Source: Pseudoalteromonas luteoviolacea (GTDB lineage: Bacteria > Pseudomonadota > Gammaproteobacteria > Enterobacterales > Alteromonadaceae). Taken from it: a stretch of DNA of 64,000 nt. The notes under the pieces were generated by a model, which was not told where the DNA came from, did not search any database, and was given only the letters and a program-made list of their open reading frames with translations. The stretch lies in assembly GCF_021654285.1 (NCBI RefSeq), contig NZ_JAKFZS010000017.1, forward strand, positions 1-64,000, given 5' to 3'. A program made the position numbers and the translations under genes. This document shows positions 54,623-63,961 of the stretch, piece by piece; position 1 is the first letter of the stretch, and each line of letters starts with the position of its first letter.

Positions 54623-56477
54623 ACGGTTAACTAAAGGCTGTAAGGTTCAACATGGTACCGAAATATTTGAAATAACTCGCGTTGTAAATTTGGAGTATTT
54701 AATAGCAAAAAACATCGTCAATAATGAACTAAGTAAATTACCCATAAAAGAAGTTTCTTTACTCGACAATAAAGATTCAATTAAGGTTGATTCGCCTGAC
54801 TTAACTGAGATCAGCAATGAAAATTGGACGTTGGCACGTAAACGACTCGAAATTATTCAGCCACTTCTTGAGCTAGGAGCAAACAGACAGGCTAAACATG
54901 TTAGTGAACAAGCTCATGTTACAAATACATCTCCCGCCACTTTATACCGCTGGCTAAACAAATACCAACAATCAGGTAAATTATCGTCTTTGATTAGGCG
55001 CACTCGAGAGGATAAAAATAGTTCGAGGCTATCAGATGAACAAGAAGTGATATTAATATCTAGCATTGAGGCTCATTTTTTAAAACAAGAACGGCCAAAG
55101 GTTACTATTGCATATCAAAACTATAAACTTGACTGCGCAAAAGCGAACCTTTCTCCTATTTCATACCGTACATATTTACGTAAGGTGCATAAAATTACAC
55201 CTCAGTTAAAAGCTGAAAAACGCCACGGTAAAGCCGTTGCTAGACAAAAACATGAACCCAAAGTCGGCTCATTTCCGCAAGGAAGGTTTCCGCTTGATGT
55301 CGTGCAAATCGACCACACTAAACCAAACGTTATTTTAGTTGATGATGATGAGCGAAAACCCATTGGTAGACCATGGGTTACTTTTGCCATCGATATTTAT
55401 AGCAGAATGATATTAGGCTTTTACTTATCCTTAGAAGCGCCGAGTGCGACATCCGTAGCACTTTGTATGACACATGCAATGAACCGAAAAGAGACTTGGC
55501 TTCGCTCTAATAACATTGATGCCGATTGGCCCTGTTGGGGGATGATACGCGTTTTACACGCAGACAATGGTCCAGATTTTCGTTGCAAAGCGTTAGATAC
55601 TGCTTGCTATGAATATCAAATACAGATCAACTGGCGACCATTAGGCCGCCCTGATTTTGGAGGCCATGTTGAAAGACTTATGCGGACTGTTAAAGTCGCC
55701 ATGAACGACATCAAAGGTACCACGTTTGAAAACCCTCAATTAAGAGGAGATTACGACTCTGAAGGCAATGCCGTTTTCTCATTTTCTGAGTTTCAGAAGT
55801 GGTTAGTGACTTATATCACTGAGGTCTACCACAAAAGAAAGCACTCTGCGATTCATACTTCCCCTATTGCTAAATTTGAAGAAGGCCTATTCCAAGGTAC
55901 TGATTCCCCGAGCTTAGGACTGCCTGAAATCATAGAAAATGAACATAGGCTCTATCTCGATTTCTTACCATTTCATAGACGAACCGTTCAGTCATATGGC
56001 GTCACCATTGATAACATCTATTACTTTCACCCTGTAATTTCAAAGTGGGTTGGTGTACCGAACCCAAATACTCAGGACGGTAAGTTCATCATTAAATACG
56101 AACTACATCAAATTAGTCATGTCTTTTTTCTTGATCCTGATACAGGCGATTATATCGAAATACCCAGAGTACAACGAACTGCACCTGACATGACCAGATT
56201 CGAATTAAGAAAAGTTCAATCTCATTTAAAGCAACAAGGTAACGATAAAATAGATGAAGCTGCAATCATTGATGGATATAGAAAATTAAATGAAATTGCT
56301 GAAGGCGCGGCGCAGAAAACAAAAGCTCAAAGAAGAATGAATCAACGAAAAAAACAGGCAAAACAAGCCGTAGTTCATTTGAACCAAACGCCTCAGAAAC
56401 AGCCTCAGAAACAGCCTCAGGAAGAAGGTATCTGGGAGGATGTAAAACCTTTTGATAATTTGGATTTGGATGTTTAA
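54612..56477 (+). CDS. tnsB: Tn7-like DDE transposase TnsB
   Basis: TnsB binds the transposon ends and performs 3' cleavage and strand transfer. The 621-residue protein has N-terminal helix-turn-helix domains (NTSPATLYRWLNKYQQSGK near residue 110), an RNase H-fold rve core with Asp in VVQIDHTK near 233, Asp in LHADNGPDF near 318 and Glu in GHVERLMRTV near 353, a beta-barrel domain, and a Gln/Lys-rich C-terminal tail with repeated PQKQ units that probably contacts TnsC. The ATG at 54612 follows GAGG at 54602; the in-frame TTG at 54600 is not needed. Confidence 0.95.
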   Translation: MSTRRLTKGCKVQHGTEIFEITRVVNLEYLIAKNIVNNELSKLPIKEVSLLDNKDSIKVDSPDLTEISNENWTLARKRLEIIQPLLELGANRQAKHVSEQAHVTNTSPATLYRWLNKYQQSGKLSSLIRRTREDKNSSRLSDEQEVILISSIEAHFLKQERPKVTIAYQNYKLDCAKANLSPISYRTYLRKVHKITPQLKAEKRHGKAVARQKHEPKVGSFPQGRFPLDVVQIDHTKPNVILVDDDERKPIGRPWVTFAIDIYSRMILGFYLSLEAPSATSVALCMTHAMNRKETWLRSNNIDADWPCWGMIRVLHADNGPDFRCKALDTACYEYQIQINWRPLGRPDFGGHVERLMRTVKVAMNDIKGTTFENPQLRGDYDSEGNAVFSFSEFQKWLVTYITEVYHKRKHSAIHTSPIAKFEEGLFQGTDSPSLGLPEIIENEHRLYLDFLPFHRRTVQSYGVTIDNIYYFHPVISKWVGVPNPNTQDGKFIIKYELHQISHVFFLDPDTGDYIEIPRVQRTAPDMTRFELRKVQSHLKQQGNDKIDEAAIIDGYRKLNEIAEGAAQKTKAQRRMNQRKKQAKQAVVHLNQTPQKQPQKQPQEEGIWEDVKPFDNLDLDV

Positions 56478-56479
56478 AA

Positions 56480-57349
56480 ATGGAACATTTGCATAAAGAA
56501 ATTCGCCAACTTTTAGATCTAGACCAGCAGGCTCGTATAAAAGAAACGCTTAAAAGAAGGTGGATAGGCTATTCACAAGCGAATCAAATATTAAATCGGA
56601 TGGAGGAGCTAGTAAATCATCCTAAAGTACATCGCATGCCAAATTTACTCATCAAAGCTGACACTAATAACGGTAAATCGTACCTTATCCAAAAGTTTTT
56701 AAAAAACCACCGTCCTTACGTCAGTGATACCAGTACCGTCGTGGTTCCCGTCGTCTCAATAGAAATACAGCCCGACGCAAATGCAAATACTTTATATGGC
56801 TTAATTCTAGATGAGTTAGAGGTCACTTATAGCTTCACCGCAAAAAAAGAGGTCAAAACCAAACTCGTATTCGATGCACTTGAGAGAATGCAAGTGAAGT
56901 TGCTGATCATTGATGAGCTTCATGTACTCATGAATACAACAAAATTGAAAAAAGCACAGATGCTGGATACGCTCAAATATTTAGGTAATAGAGCACAAAT
57001 ACCTATCGTCGGTGCCGGTACTAAAGAAGCTCACACCGCAGTTGTGTCTGACCCACAGCTTGCAAATCGCTTTGAACCTATGGAATTGCCCCATTGGAAG
57101 TTAAATACTGATTATAGGAAGTTGCTTGCAACGTTTGAACAACTACTCCCCCTTGCCAACCCTTCCAACCTGCAACAGCAAGAAATTGCTATACAAATAT
57201 TTGCTATGACGGGTGGAATAATTGGCGAGATTGACTCTTTGCTAAAAAGAGCAACTATTTCTGCAATCAAAAACAAATCGGAGTGTATTACACTCAATAC
57301 CTTGAAAGAACTGAACTGGCAATCACCAGAAGAACGACGACGAATTTAA
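56480..57349 (+). CDS. tnsC: Tn7-like AAA+ transposition regulator TnsC
   Basis: TnsC is the AAA+ ATPase that links target recognition (TniQ) to TnsA/TnsB. The 289-residue protein has Walker A ADTNNGKSYLI near residue 61, Walker B LLIIDELHVLM near residue 138, and a sensor segment IVGAGTKEAH. Length and motifs are nearer the short TniB-like TnsC forms than the 555-residue Tn7 protein. It starts 2 bp after tnsB, so tnsABC form one transcription unit. Confidence 0.93.
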   Translation: MEHLHKEIRQLLDLDQQARIKETLKRRWIGYSQANQILNRMEELVNHPKVHRMPNLLIKADTNNGKSYLIQKFLKNHRPYVSDTSTVVVPVVSIEIQPDANANTLYGLILDELEVTYSFTAKKEVKTKLVFDALERMQVKLLIIDELHVLMNTTKLKKAQMLDTLKYLGNRAQIPIVGAGTKEAHTAVVSDPQLANRFEPMELPHWKLNTDYRKLLATFEQLLPLANPSNLQQQEIAIQIFAMTGGIIGEIDSLLKRATISAIKNKSECITLNTLKELNWQSPEERRRI

Positions 57350-57421
57350 GTTCGAATCGCTTTTAGGAGAAGTGTGCCTATTTAGGAGCTAATATAACCA
57401 CACTAATTCGAATTTTCTCTC
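57350..57421. other. Gap between tnsC and the convergent small gene
   Basis: The 72-bp gap contains a direct repeat TTTAGGAG (57362-57369 and 57381-57388, 19-bp period) and an inverted pair AGTGTG (57371-57376) / CACACT (57399-57404). This could be a weak shared terminator, but no T run or strong stem is evident. Confidence 0.3.
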
Positions 57422-57703
57422 TTATTTAAACCATTTCTCTTTTAAGAATGCATCAACATCATGATGTACATTGAACCATGACGCATCATTAGTCGTCGTA
57501 TTTACAACCATGAGAGAGTCATTCTGATCCATTTCCTTCCATATGATACTAGCAGCTTCTTTTGCCGAGTAGTTGGAGTTTAAATACCAATAAGATTTAT
57601 GCACTTTTGCCCACTCCCCCAACGTCTTAATTTTTTCAATTACTCTAGTATAATCTTGGCCAGGGCTATTTAAATCATAAGAAATCAATAAGTTATTTGC
57701 CAT
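57422..57703 (-). CDS. Cas2-like/SinR-family small protein
   Basis: The 93-residue protein begins MANNLLISYDLNSPGQDYTR, the opening of a family of standalone Cas2-like ferredoxin-fold proteins often labelled SinR. It has an acidic Asp at the end of the first strand (SYDL), like the Cas2/VapD metal-binding Asp, and a second strand MVVNTTTNDASW. A strong AAAGGA ribosome-binding site lies before the ATG. It is the only minus-strand gene in the transposition module, between tnsC and tniQ, so it has its own promoter. No cas1 or CRISPR array is visible. Function unknown; nuclease or regulator is possible. Confidence 0.72.
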   Translation of the reverse strand: MANNLLISYDLNSPGQDYTRVIEKIKTLGEWAKVHKSYWYLNSNYSAKEAASIIWKEMDQNDSLMVVNTTTNDASWFNVHHDVDAFLKEKWFK

Positions 57704-57963
57704 TTACTTTTCCTTTAAATTTTGCATGATACTTATACATGTGGACCATATTCTTACATATCAAGCCACCCAGATAATTTTTTATTCGTAACATCTTAAT
57801 ATGGGAGTGACCTATGCTATGTAATTATCTTTTCAATTGAAAAGTGTGCTCGAATCATAAAAAATAAGCAGTTTTAGATAATGTACGGTGTATTTTTTGG
57901 CTGAGGAGAATTCCTTTACTACCTTGCTAGTAAAATGATAATGATGCAATAGAGGTAGTTTTC

Positions 57964-59103
57964 ATGATAACTACACACCATAAATTGATAGGTAAAACGG
58001 CAATTTTCTCTGATGAAGCACTATCATCTTGGATCAATCGGTTAGCTAGAGACAATCTATGCTCCCCCTATTTATTTTGCTCAAGATATTTAGGGCAAAC
58101 GCTTATAAACAGAGATATTGATAGAGCCATATCAAATACAGCATTGTTAAAAATTGCAGAACTAACCAGTGAACCCATTCATACAATTCAGCAACTACAA
58201 ATACCGCAGTACTATAACTCAGGGATAAAGAAAAAAAAGACATTGTTACATGAGCAACTTAGCCTTCATTGTCATATCAAAGGATTCAAAAGGCTTAATC
58301 GATGGATCCAGTTTTGCCCTATATGTTTAAAAGAGAATAACTACTATAGACGTTACTGGCGCTTCGCTTTATGTACGACATGTTTCTTACACAATACCGT
58401 ATTACAAGATGCTTGCCCAAACTGTTTGAAACCTATCAACTTTTTTAATATTCACTTATTACATTCATCCAAAGCTATTTGTGAACACTGCTTGTTTGAT
58501 TTAACGCAATCTGAATGCGACATTGTTATCCTGAATGATGTTATCTCATTTGATAAAGCATTAGTCGAAGCTATCAATAGTGGTTGGGTTATGTGGCGAA
58601 ATTTCAATCTACACGCTTTCCCTTTTATTTCAGGTGTAATTTATTTAATAAATGGTATCAGAAAATCGTTGTTTCACTGTATAGACAACAATTCACACCC
58701 TTTACTCAATAAACCGTTTGGTCAATTAAATACTATTACACGACACCAGATCACCCAAATATTAGCATCATTGTTAAAAAATTGGCCCTACGAGCTCACC
58801 CAACTAAAAGAAGGAAATATTATCTCTCAGACCGCATTTTACAAAGACTCACAACACGACTGGCCATTCTGGATCTGGAAGGTCATGAGATCAGAGTTGA
58901 ATAAGGGTACATATTGGCTTCGTTCAGATGAAATTGAATCAGCAATAGCTTTCTTACAAAAAAATAAGTATCAAATATCCCCGTCAAATGTTGGCGAAGT
59001 ATTGGGGCGAGATCGATCTTTTTACGTAAACGCAAAAAATAAGAGGCTTATTGAAAATGCAATGCAAGTTCAACAGTGGAAAAAGAAGATTTTCCATTGG
59101 TAA
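57964..59103 (+). CDS. tniQ: TniQ/TnsD-family target-selection protein
   Basis: TniQ/TnsD proteins recognise the attachment site and recruit TnsC. The 379-residue protein has the N-terminal TniQ helix-turn-helix region (SDEALSSWINRLARDN near residue 16) and a zinc-finger region at about residues 118-180 with FCPICLKEN, ALCTTCFLH, ACPNCLKP and AICEHCLFD. A C-terminal part likely contacts DNA. The length is shorter than Tn7 TnsD (about 508). A GAGG lies before the ATG, and 57704-57963 holds its promoter region. Given insertion in comM, this protein probably binds comM sequence, which is an inference. Confidence 0.88.
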   Translation: MITTHHKLIGKTAIFSDEALSSWINRLARDNLCSPYLFCSRYLGQTLINRDIDRAISNTALLKIAELTSEPIHTIQQLQIPQYYNSGIKKKKTLLHEQLSLHCHIKGFKRLNRWIQFCPICLKENNYYRRYWRFALCTTCFLHNTVLQDACPNCLKPINFFNIHLLHSSKAICEHCLFDLTQSECDIVILNDVISFDKALVEAINSGWVMWRNFNLHAFPFISGVIYLINGIRKSLFHCIDNNSHPLLNKPFGQLNTITRHQITQILASLLKNWPYELTQLKEGNIISQTAFYKDSQHDWPFWIWKVMRSELNKGTYWLRSDEIESAIAFLQKNKYQISPSNVGEVLGRDRSFYVNAKNKRLIENAMQVQQWKKKIFHW

Positions 59104-59194
59104 ATACAAATAAAGCCTCCGTATTATCATATACCTTGTCAATTAAATGCCTTTGCTGTACGTTAACCAAACAATAAGTTAGCTAGGAGCACTT

Positions 59195-61195
59195 ATGAGA
59201 AGGAACTATTATAAGTTAAACTCTTTACGCCATAGATTTTCCGAAGAGCTATTTTCTCAAACAATAGTCCACTGCTTTGGTACATTATCCGATAAAAATA
59301 CTGGGAAGAAGATTGAGACCAACATTAATTGTGTGTTCGCTAATCTAGAACAGCAAAGCAATAAACCTTTTTTCATCGATAGTATTCCTATTGAAGCGCT
59401 TTCAATCTTGCGACGAGGTGATGTCTATAATCAAGAAGGCATTTACCTTAAAAAAGAACCTAGTAGAACAGAAGAAAAAAGAATTCGCTTTCAATATAGC
59501 CACCAAAATAAACCCGAGCCCATTACTAACTTTCTTTCAACACCGACCTTAGACAAAAAATATAAACAACTATCACTTGAATTTCGCAATCAATGGGCCA
59601 TCAAAGTATTAGAGCAAGACCAAGCTCACGCTACTACACCAATCATAATTCCATGTAGTGCTATCGCTAGCTTTTACTTGCCTCATAGCTGCTTGATAAG
59701 AGCTGCTCTTTCTGGTGAGGGTAAAACTGCTGACACAACTTTAGTCAATCAAAAGCTCACAGAGGAAGGAAGAAAAGTAACAATTAGAGAGGGGATTGAA
59801 TACGTCCATCTGACTAAAAGTATGTATGATGTCGTTGCTCCTCACATTGCTAGAATTTACCTATCAACTTCTGCAAAACGCGCTTTTAATGCAATTCATG
59901 GTATGTCTAAATTAATACCATTACACACCACAAATAATTTTGCACTATCTTGTATGCCCTTCGTTGAGGGCACATTGAACTGGAAAGTACTGGGGAAAGC
60001 TTTTACCGACCCTGAATTTGGGCCATTATTTTTAGTTTCTCAAATTATATCATGCAATGGATCTTTTCCTTTCAAAGAGCTCATTTTTGGTAGAGAAAAT
60101 GATACTCGAGGCATAGAAGATAAAAATACAAAGGAAGTAGAGCGAGGTGATAAAAAGCCCCCTGTAAAATTAAGCAACCCACCACCTAAAAATAATGATG
60201 ATACGCAACCAAAGGAACCGACTTCTGAACCCGAAACTGATTTGGACCACAATAAAATTGCAGATAGTGAAATAGAGTCCACGCATATTATTTTTGACAA
60301 TGACGATACACTCTATAGCCAGTTATCTAATACCATCATTCGAAAGATTGACAAGATAACCATAAAAACGAAAGGCAAACAGCCTATTATTAAGACCGTC
60401 AGTGCAGCTGGGGTTTCTTTTTTGGCGGGTCCAAAGGGAGATACTTCTGGCCAAACGGAAAGCATTCGCTCCAAATTGGAGGCGGGTAGGATCTCTACGG
60501 TTAATAGTAAGCTTATCCACGATACTCCAAACAGTGAAGCAGGAATAAGCGCGCCTGATTTGGCAAGAATTTACGACCTTTTAAGTGATCTACACCTAAC
60601 TGGCTTCAAAGTTACGTTCAGAAATATTAAAAGTCCATGTGAAAATGCTCTACAACTGACTAGAGTTGAAAACGTTATTCCTCCTGAATATCGAGATCTA
60701 AGCGGCCCAGGTTCATGGATAATGCGACACAAACCACCTAAAGACTCTGGCCATGAAAAGCTAGAAGAGACTATCCATAGATGTCGTAAATTTTTAATTG
60801 CTGAGTTCGCATACGACGATTCTTTTTATGCATATTTAGTTGAGTTTCAAGATGCTGAGGCCGATAGTATTGCATCTTTATTCTTTTCGAACTTTGATCG
60901 TCGCATGTCACCTAAGGCGTTATTAAATGAAATATTACTCAATGTTATGGGTAAGCGAAGGCATTGGCGTAAAAACACAAAGTTGAAATATGCCAAAAAG
61001 CTAACTCACAAAGTGGCCCCTAACCACCTTACCCAAGCTGAAAAGCAGACTGTAGAGCAAGCCTATTTAGATAAAGTTTCGGCAAACGTAGTGAGCGCAT
61101 TTTCACTGCATAATAAAACTCAGGAGATTGCATCCAACAATGAAGCTGTTGAGGTGTCAAACTCTAAAGAAAAGCAATTAGAAACAACGCTTTGA
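59195..61195 (+). CDS. Large transposon protein in TniE/TnsE position
   Basis: The 666-residue protein has no motif I can assign with certainty. Layout: an N-terminal folded region (about 1-295, with IIPCSAIASFYLPHSCLIRAA near residue 150), a hydrophilic, charged linker rich in Lys, Asp, Glu and Pro (about 298-350), and a C-terminal domain (about 355-640) with YDLLSDLHLTGFKVTFRNIK and a basic stretch KRRHWRKNTKLKYAKK. Position after tniQ and this two-domain-plus-linker layout recall TnsE of Tn7, which targets replicating DNA, and TniE of Tn6022. The relationship is inferred from layout only. A strong AGGAG precedes the ATG. Confidence 0.6.
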   Translation: MRRNYYKLNSLRHRFSEELFSQTIVHCFGTLSDKNTGKKIETNINCVFANLEQQSNKPFFIDSIPIEALSILRRGDVYNQEGIYLKKEPSRTEEKRIRFQYSHQNKPEPITNFLSTPTLDKKYKQLSLEFRNQWAIKVLEQDQAHATTPIIIPCSAIASFYLPHSCLIRAALSGEGKTADTTLVNQKLTEEGRKVTIREGIEYVHLTKSMYDVVAPHIARIYLSTSAKRAFNAIHGMSKLIPLHTTNNFALSCMPFVEGTLNWKVLGKAFTDPEFGPLFLVSQIISCNGSFPFKELIFGRENDTRGIEDKNTKEVERGDKKPPVKLSNPPPKNNDDTQPKEPTSEPETDLDHNKIADSEIESTHIIFDNDDTLYSQLSNTIIRKIDKITIKTKGKQPIIKTVSAAGVSFLAGPKGDTSGQTESIRSKLEAGRISTVNSKLIHDTPNSEAGISAPDLARIYDLLSDLHLTGFKVTFRNIKSPCENALQLTRVENVIPPEYRDLSGPGSWIMRHKPPKDSGHEKLEETIHRCRKFLIAEFAYDDSFYAYLVEFQDAEADSIASLFFSNFDRRMSPKALLNEILLNVMGKRRHWRKNTKLKYAKKLTHKVAPNHLTQAEKQTVEQAYLDKVSANVVSAFSLHNKTQEIASNNEAVEVSNSKEKQLETTL

Positions 61196-61555
61196 TACTT
61201 ACAATAATGACTATTATCAGACCGTTGACAACAGTATTTATTGAGTAAATCCCCACGTTTAATAAATATAGTGTGACCGGGGCTTTTGTTGTCATGCCAA
61301 TCATATTGGTTTACAGCAAAATCCCGTTATTTGAGCTCTCCTCACTATCGAGACAATTATAGAGATAAATCAGAATTATCGATGTTTTAACGGTTCTTTC
61401 AAGAATGTAGCTAATTCTGTTTGTAGTTTTCAAGTAATGAGCCGGCAGATAAACATCATTAAAAGGTCCTTAATTTTGTTAAATTCCAGATGGAAGCAGG
61501 ATAATCTTTGCTATATTTGTTGTAAGAATAAAAGGAATTAGCCCAACTATATCCC
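61196..61555. other. Gap between the TniE-position gene and the hybrid kinase
   Basis: About 360 bp with no gene. It contains GACAAC (61227-61232) paired at a distance with GTTGTC (61289-61294), with CCCC/GGGG between them, and several TGAC motifs (for example 61226-61247) loosely like the end repeats, but without a convincing match. The kinase has an AAGGA about 20 nt before its ATG, farther than usual. Confidence 0.3.
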
Positions 61556-63961
61556 ATGTCTAAAAACACTCATCTCAACAACTTGAAAGTGCCATCATAC
61601 CAAGAGAGCTATGCTGACTTCCCTAGTAAGTTAAATGGGAATGATTTGCTGAGTGCTTTGAAAGCATCTATGGAATTCGCCGCTGATGAAGTCTTTTGGA
61701 TAGACGCCAATGCTGAGATTCTATACGCCAACAATGCCGCACATTTAAAGTTGGGATATAAACAATATGAGTTAAACGGCACAAAGATATGGGAGTGGGA
61801 CACAACTTTTTCAAAAGAGCTTTGGCCTCTTTTCTGGCAAGAACTACAAACTCGTAAACATATTGAATTTGAAAGCTTGCAGCAAACGAAAACCGGTGAC
61901 TCTTTTCCTATTCAATTAAAAGGCCACTACTTCAAATCCAATAATGAAGAGATGTTTATTGTTTTCATCTCTGATTTAACCGATAAAAAGCAAGAAGCTG
62001 AAAAGCTTAAAGCACAAGCTGTACACATCTCAAATCTACTAGAACAAGAGAAAAAACGCTTTTCCGAATTTGTTGATTTGGCGCCCGTTGGTGTTGCTAT
62101 TAATCGATTGGATGATGGCGCTTTTGACTACATTAATCATGAGTTTAGTCAATTTTCAGGATATAGCCTTGATGAACTCAATGGTATGAATTATTGGCAA
62201 CTGACACCCAAAAAATATGAAGTACAAGAGAAAATACAGTTAGCTGATATAGCTCGAACAGGTCGCTATGGCCCATACGAGAAAGAATACATCCACAAAA
62301 ATGGGTATACGTTCCCTGTACTGTTATCTGGAATTAAGATTACGGAAATAGATGGAACTGATTACATTTGGTCAGTTGTACAGGATATATCACAGCAAAA
62401 GCAAATCGAGCAACAACTAGCCCAAGCAAAACACGAAGCTGATACCTATGCTCATCGAATGCAATTGGCAAACGACTCAGCAGGTATTGGTGTGTGGGAA
62501 TGGGATCTTAATGATGATTCGCTAATCTGGGATGCATGGATGTACAAACTATACGGGATTGATGAAAAGCAATTCTCAGGTGCATATGAAGCCTGGGAAA
62601 ACAGTGTTCACCCAGATGATATCGCATCCGCTAAAAGCAAACTACAGGCCGCTATTGAACACACAGGTATTTATGACCCAGAGTTTCGGGTCATTCACCC
62701 TAGTGGAGAAATCAGAACACTCAAAGCTAGTGCTGAGGTCATCTGTGACAATGAAGGCAATCCGATTAGAGTTATTGGTGTTAATTACGATATCACCGAT
62801 AAAATCACCGCGCTGGAAACCTTAGAAAAAGCCAGAAAAAAAGCAGAAGAAGCAACTAAATCAAAAAGCGATTTCTTAGCAAATATGAGTCATGAAATTA
62901 GAACGCCCATGAATGCTATTCTAGGAGGGTTACAACTTTTACAGAATGAAGCTCTTGACGATAACCTCAAGGTGCTCATAGATAATGCCGCTTACTCCGC
63001 GAAAAGCCTTTTAACTATTATCAATGATATTTTAGATTACTCTAAAATTGAGTCTAACAAATTGGAATTAGAACAAGCCCCCCTATCATTCATCGAAGTG
63101 ATTGAATCCGTAAAGTATGACTTAGACCCTCTTGTGAGTAATAAAGGGATTGAATTTATTTCTATCATTGATGATGACTTTTCAGATGGCTGGCTTGGAG
63201 ATATTGTTAGGATCAAACAAATCCTACTGAATTTAACCTCAAATGCAGTTAAATTTACTGACATCGGTAAAGTAACACTGCAAGTAAGTATTAAAACGTA
63301 TAAAAACATGCCAGCTATCTGTGTCACGGTTATAGACTCAGGTATTGGAATGAGTACAGAGGCACAAAAAAGGATCTTTGAACGGTTTGCTCAAGCTGAT
63401 TCTTCCACAACAAGAAAGTACGGTGGCACTGGTTTGGGTATGTCTATCACACTAAATTTAATAAAAATGATGGGAGGCAACATTGATGTAGTCAGTACGC
63501 CAAATGTAGGCACCAAAGTGCAGGTTGTTTTGCCACTTAAACAATCATCATTAGGGGACGTTGAGAGAAAAACAAAATCAATATCTGCACCAGACCTAAC
63601 TGGAAAAAAATTATTAATAGCAGAAGATAACAAAATAAATCAGGTTGTAATTGCATCTTTTTTAAAGGACACAAATGCAAATCTAACTATCGTAGAAAAT
63701 GGTAAACTCGCCATACAAGCAGTTGAAGAAGGAGAATTTGATTTAATACTCATGGATATCCATATGCCAGAAATGGATGGTGTTGAAGCACAAAAACATA
63801 TTCATAGTATTAAAAACAATATTCCGATTATCGCTTTAACAGCAAATGTGATGGTTGAAGATGTAAAATCATATTTAGCGTTAGGGTTTGATGCCCATAT
63901 AGGTAAGCCAATAGATATGAGCAACCTATTTGGAGTACTAGAAGCCTACTCGAATACCTGA
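61556..63961 (+). CDS. Hybrid sensor histidine kinase with three PAS domains
   Basis: This is an 801-residue soluble sensor kinase. Three PAS/PAC modules occupy about residues 25-150, 165-285 and 300-425. A short coiled coil leads to HisKA with His in NMSHEIRTPMNAILGG near residue 445. HATPase follows (NLTSNAVKFTD, DSGIGMS, GGTGLGMSI), then a C-terminal REC domain with Asp in LILMDIHMPEMDG near residue 733. No transmembrane helix or dedicated output domain is seen, so an unlinked phosphotransfer partner is expected. It lies downstream of the tns genes and upstream of the missing right end, so I treat it as transposon cargo; the boundary is unproven. Confidence 0.85.
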   Translation: MSKNTHLNNLKVPSYQESYADFPSKLNGNDLLSALKASMEFAADEVFWIDANAEILYANNAAHLKLGYKQYELNGTKIWEWDTTFSKELWPLFWQELQTRKHIEFESLQQTKTGDSFPIQLKGHYFKSNNEEMFIVFISDLTDKKQEAEKLKAQAVHISNLLEQEKKRFSEFVDLAPVGVAINRLDDGAFDYINHEFSQFSGYSLDELNGMNYWQLTPKKYEVQEKIQLADIARTGRYGPYEKEYIHKNGYTFPVLLSGIKITEIDGTDYIWSVVQDISQQKQIEQQLAQAKHEADTYAHRMQLANDSAGIGVWEWDLNDDSLIWDAWMYKLYGIDEKQFSGAYEAWENSVHPDDIASAKSKLQAAIEHTGIYDPEFRVIHPSGEIRTLKASAEVICDNEGNPIRVIGVNYDITDKITALETLEKARKKAEEATKSKSDFLANMSHEIRTPMNAILGGLQLLQNEALDDNLKVLIDNAAYSAKSLLTIINDILDYSKIESNKLELEQAPLSFIEVIESVKYDLDPLVSNKGIEFISIIDDDFSDGWLGDIVRIKQILLNLTSNAVKFTDIGKVTLQVSIKTYKNMPAICVTVIDSGIGMSTEAQKRIFERFAQADSSTTRKYGGTGLGMSITLNLIKMMGGNIDVVSTPNVGTKVQVVLPLKQSSLGDVERKTKSISAPDLTGKKLLIAEDNKINQVVIASFLKDTNANLTIVENGKLAIQAVEEGEFDLILMDIHMPEMDGVEAQKHIHSIKNNIPIIALTANVMVEDVKSYLALGFDAHIGKPIDMSNLFGVLEAYSNT

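Noticed and set aside
61226..61295. Possible right end of the transposon (TGACAAC in both orientations) after the TniE-position gene
   Set aside because: The sequence after TGTCA is not TACTC, no comM 5' sequence follows, and the adjoining bases do not match the 20-bp left-end repeats. The true end should lie beyond 64000.
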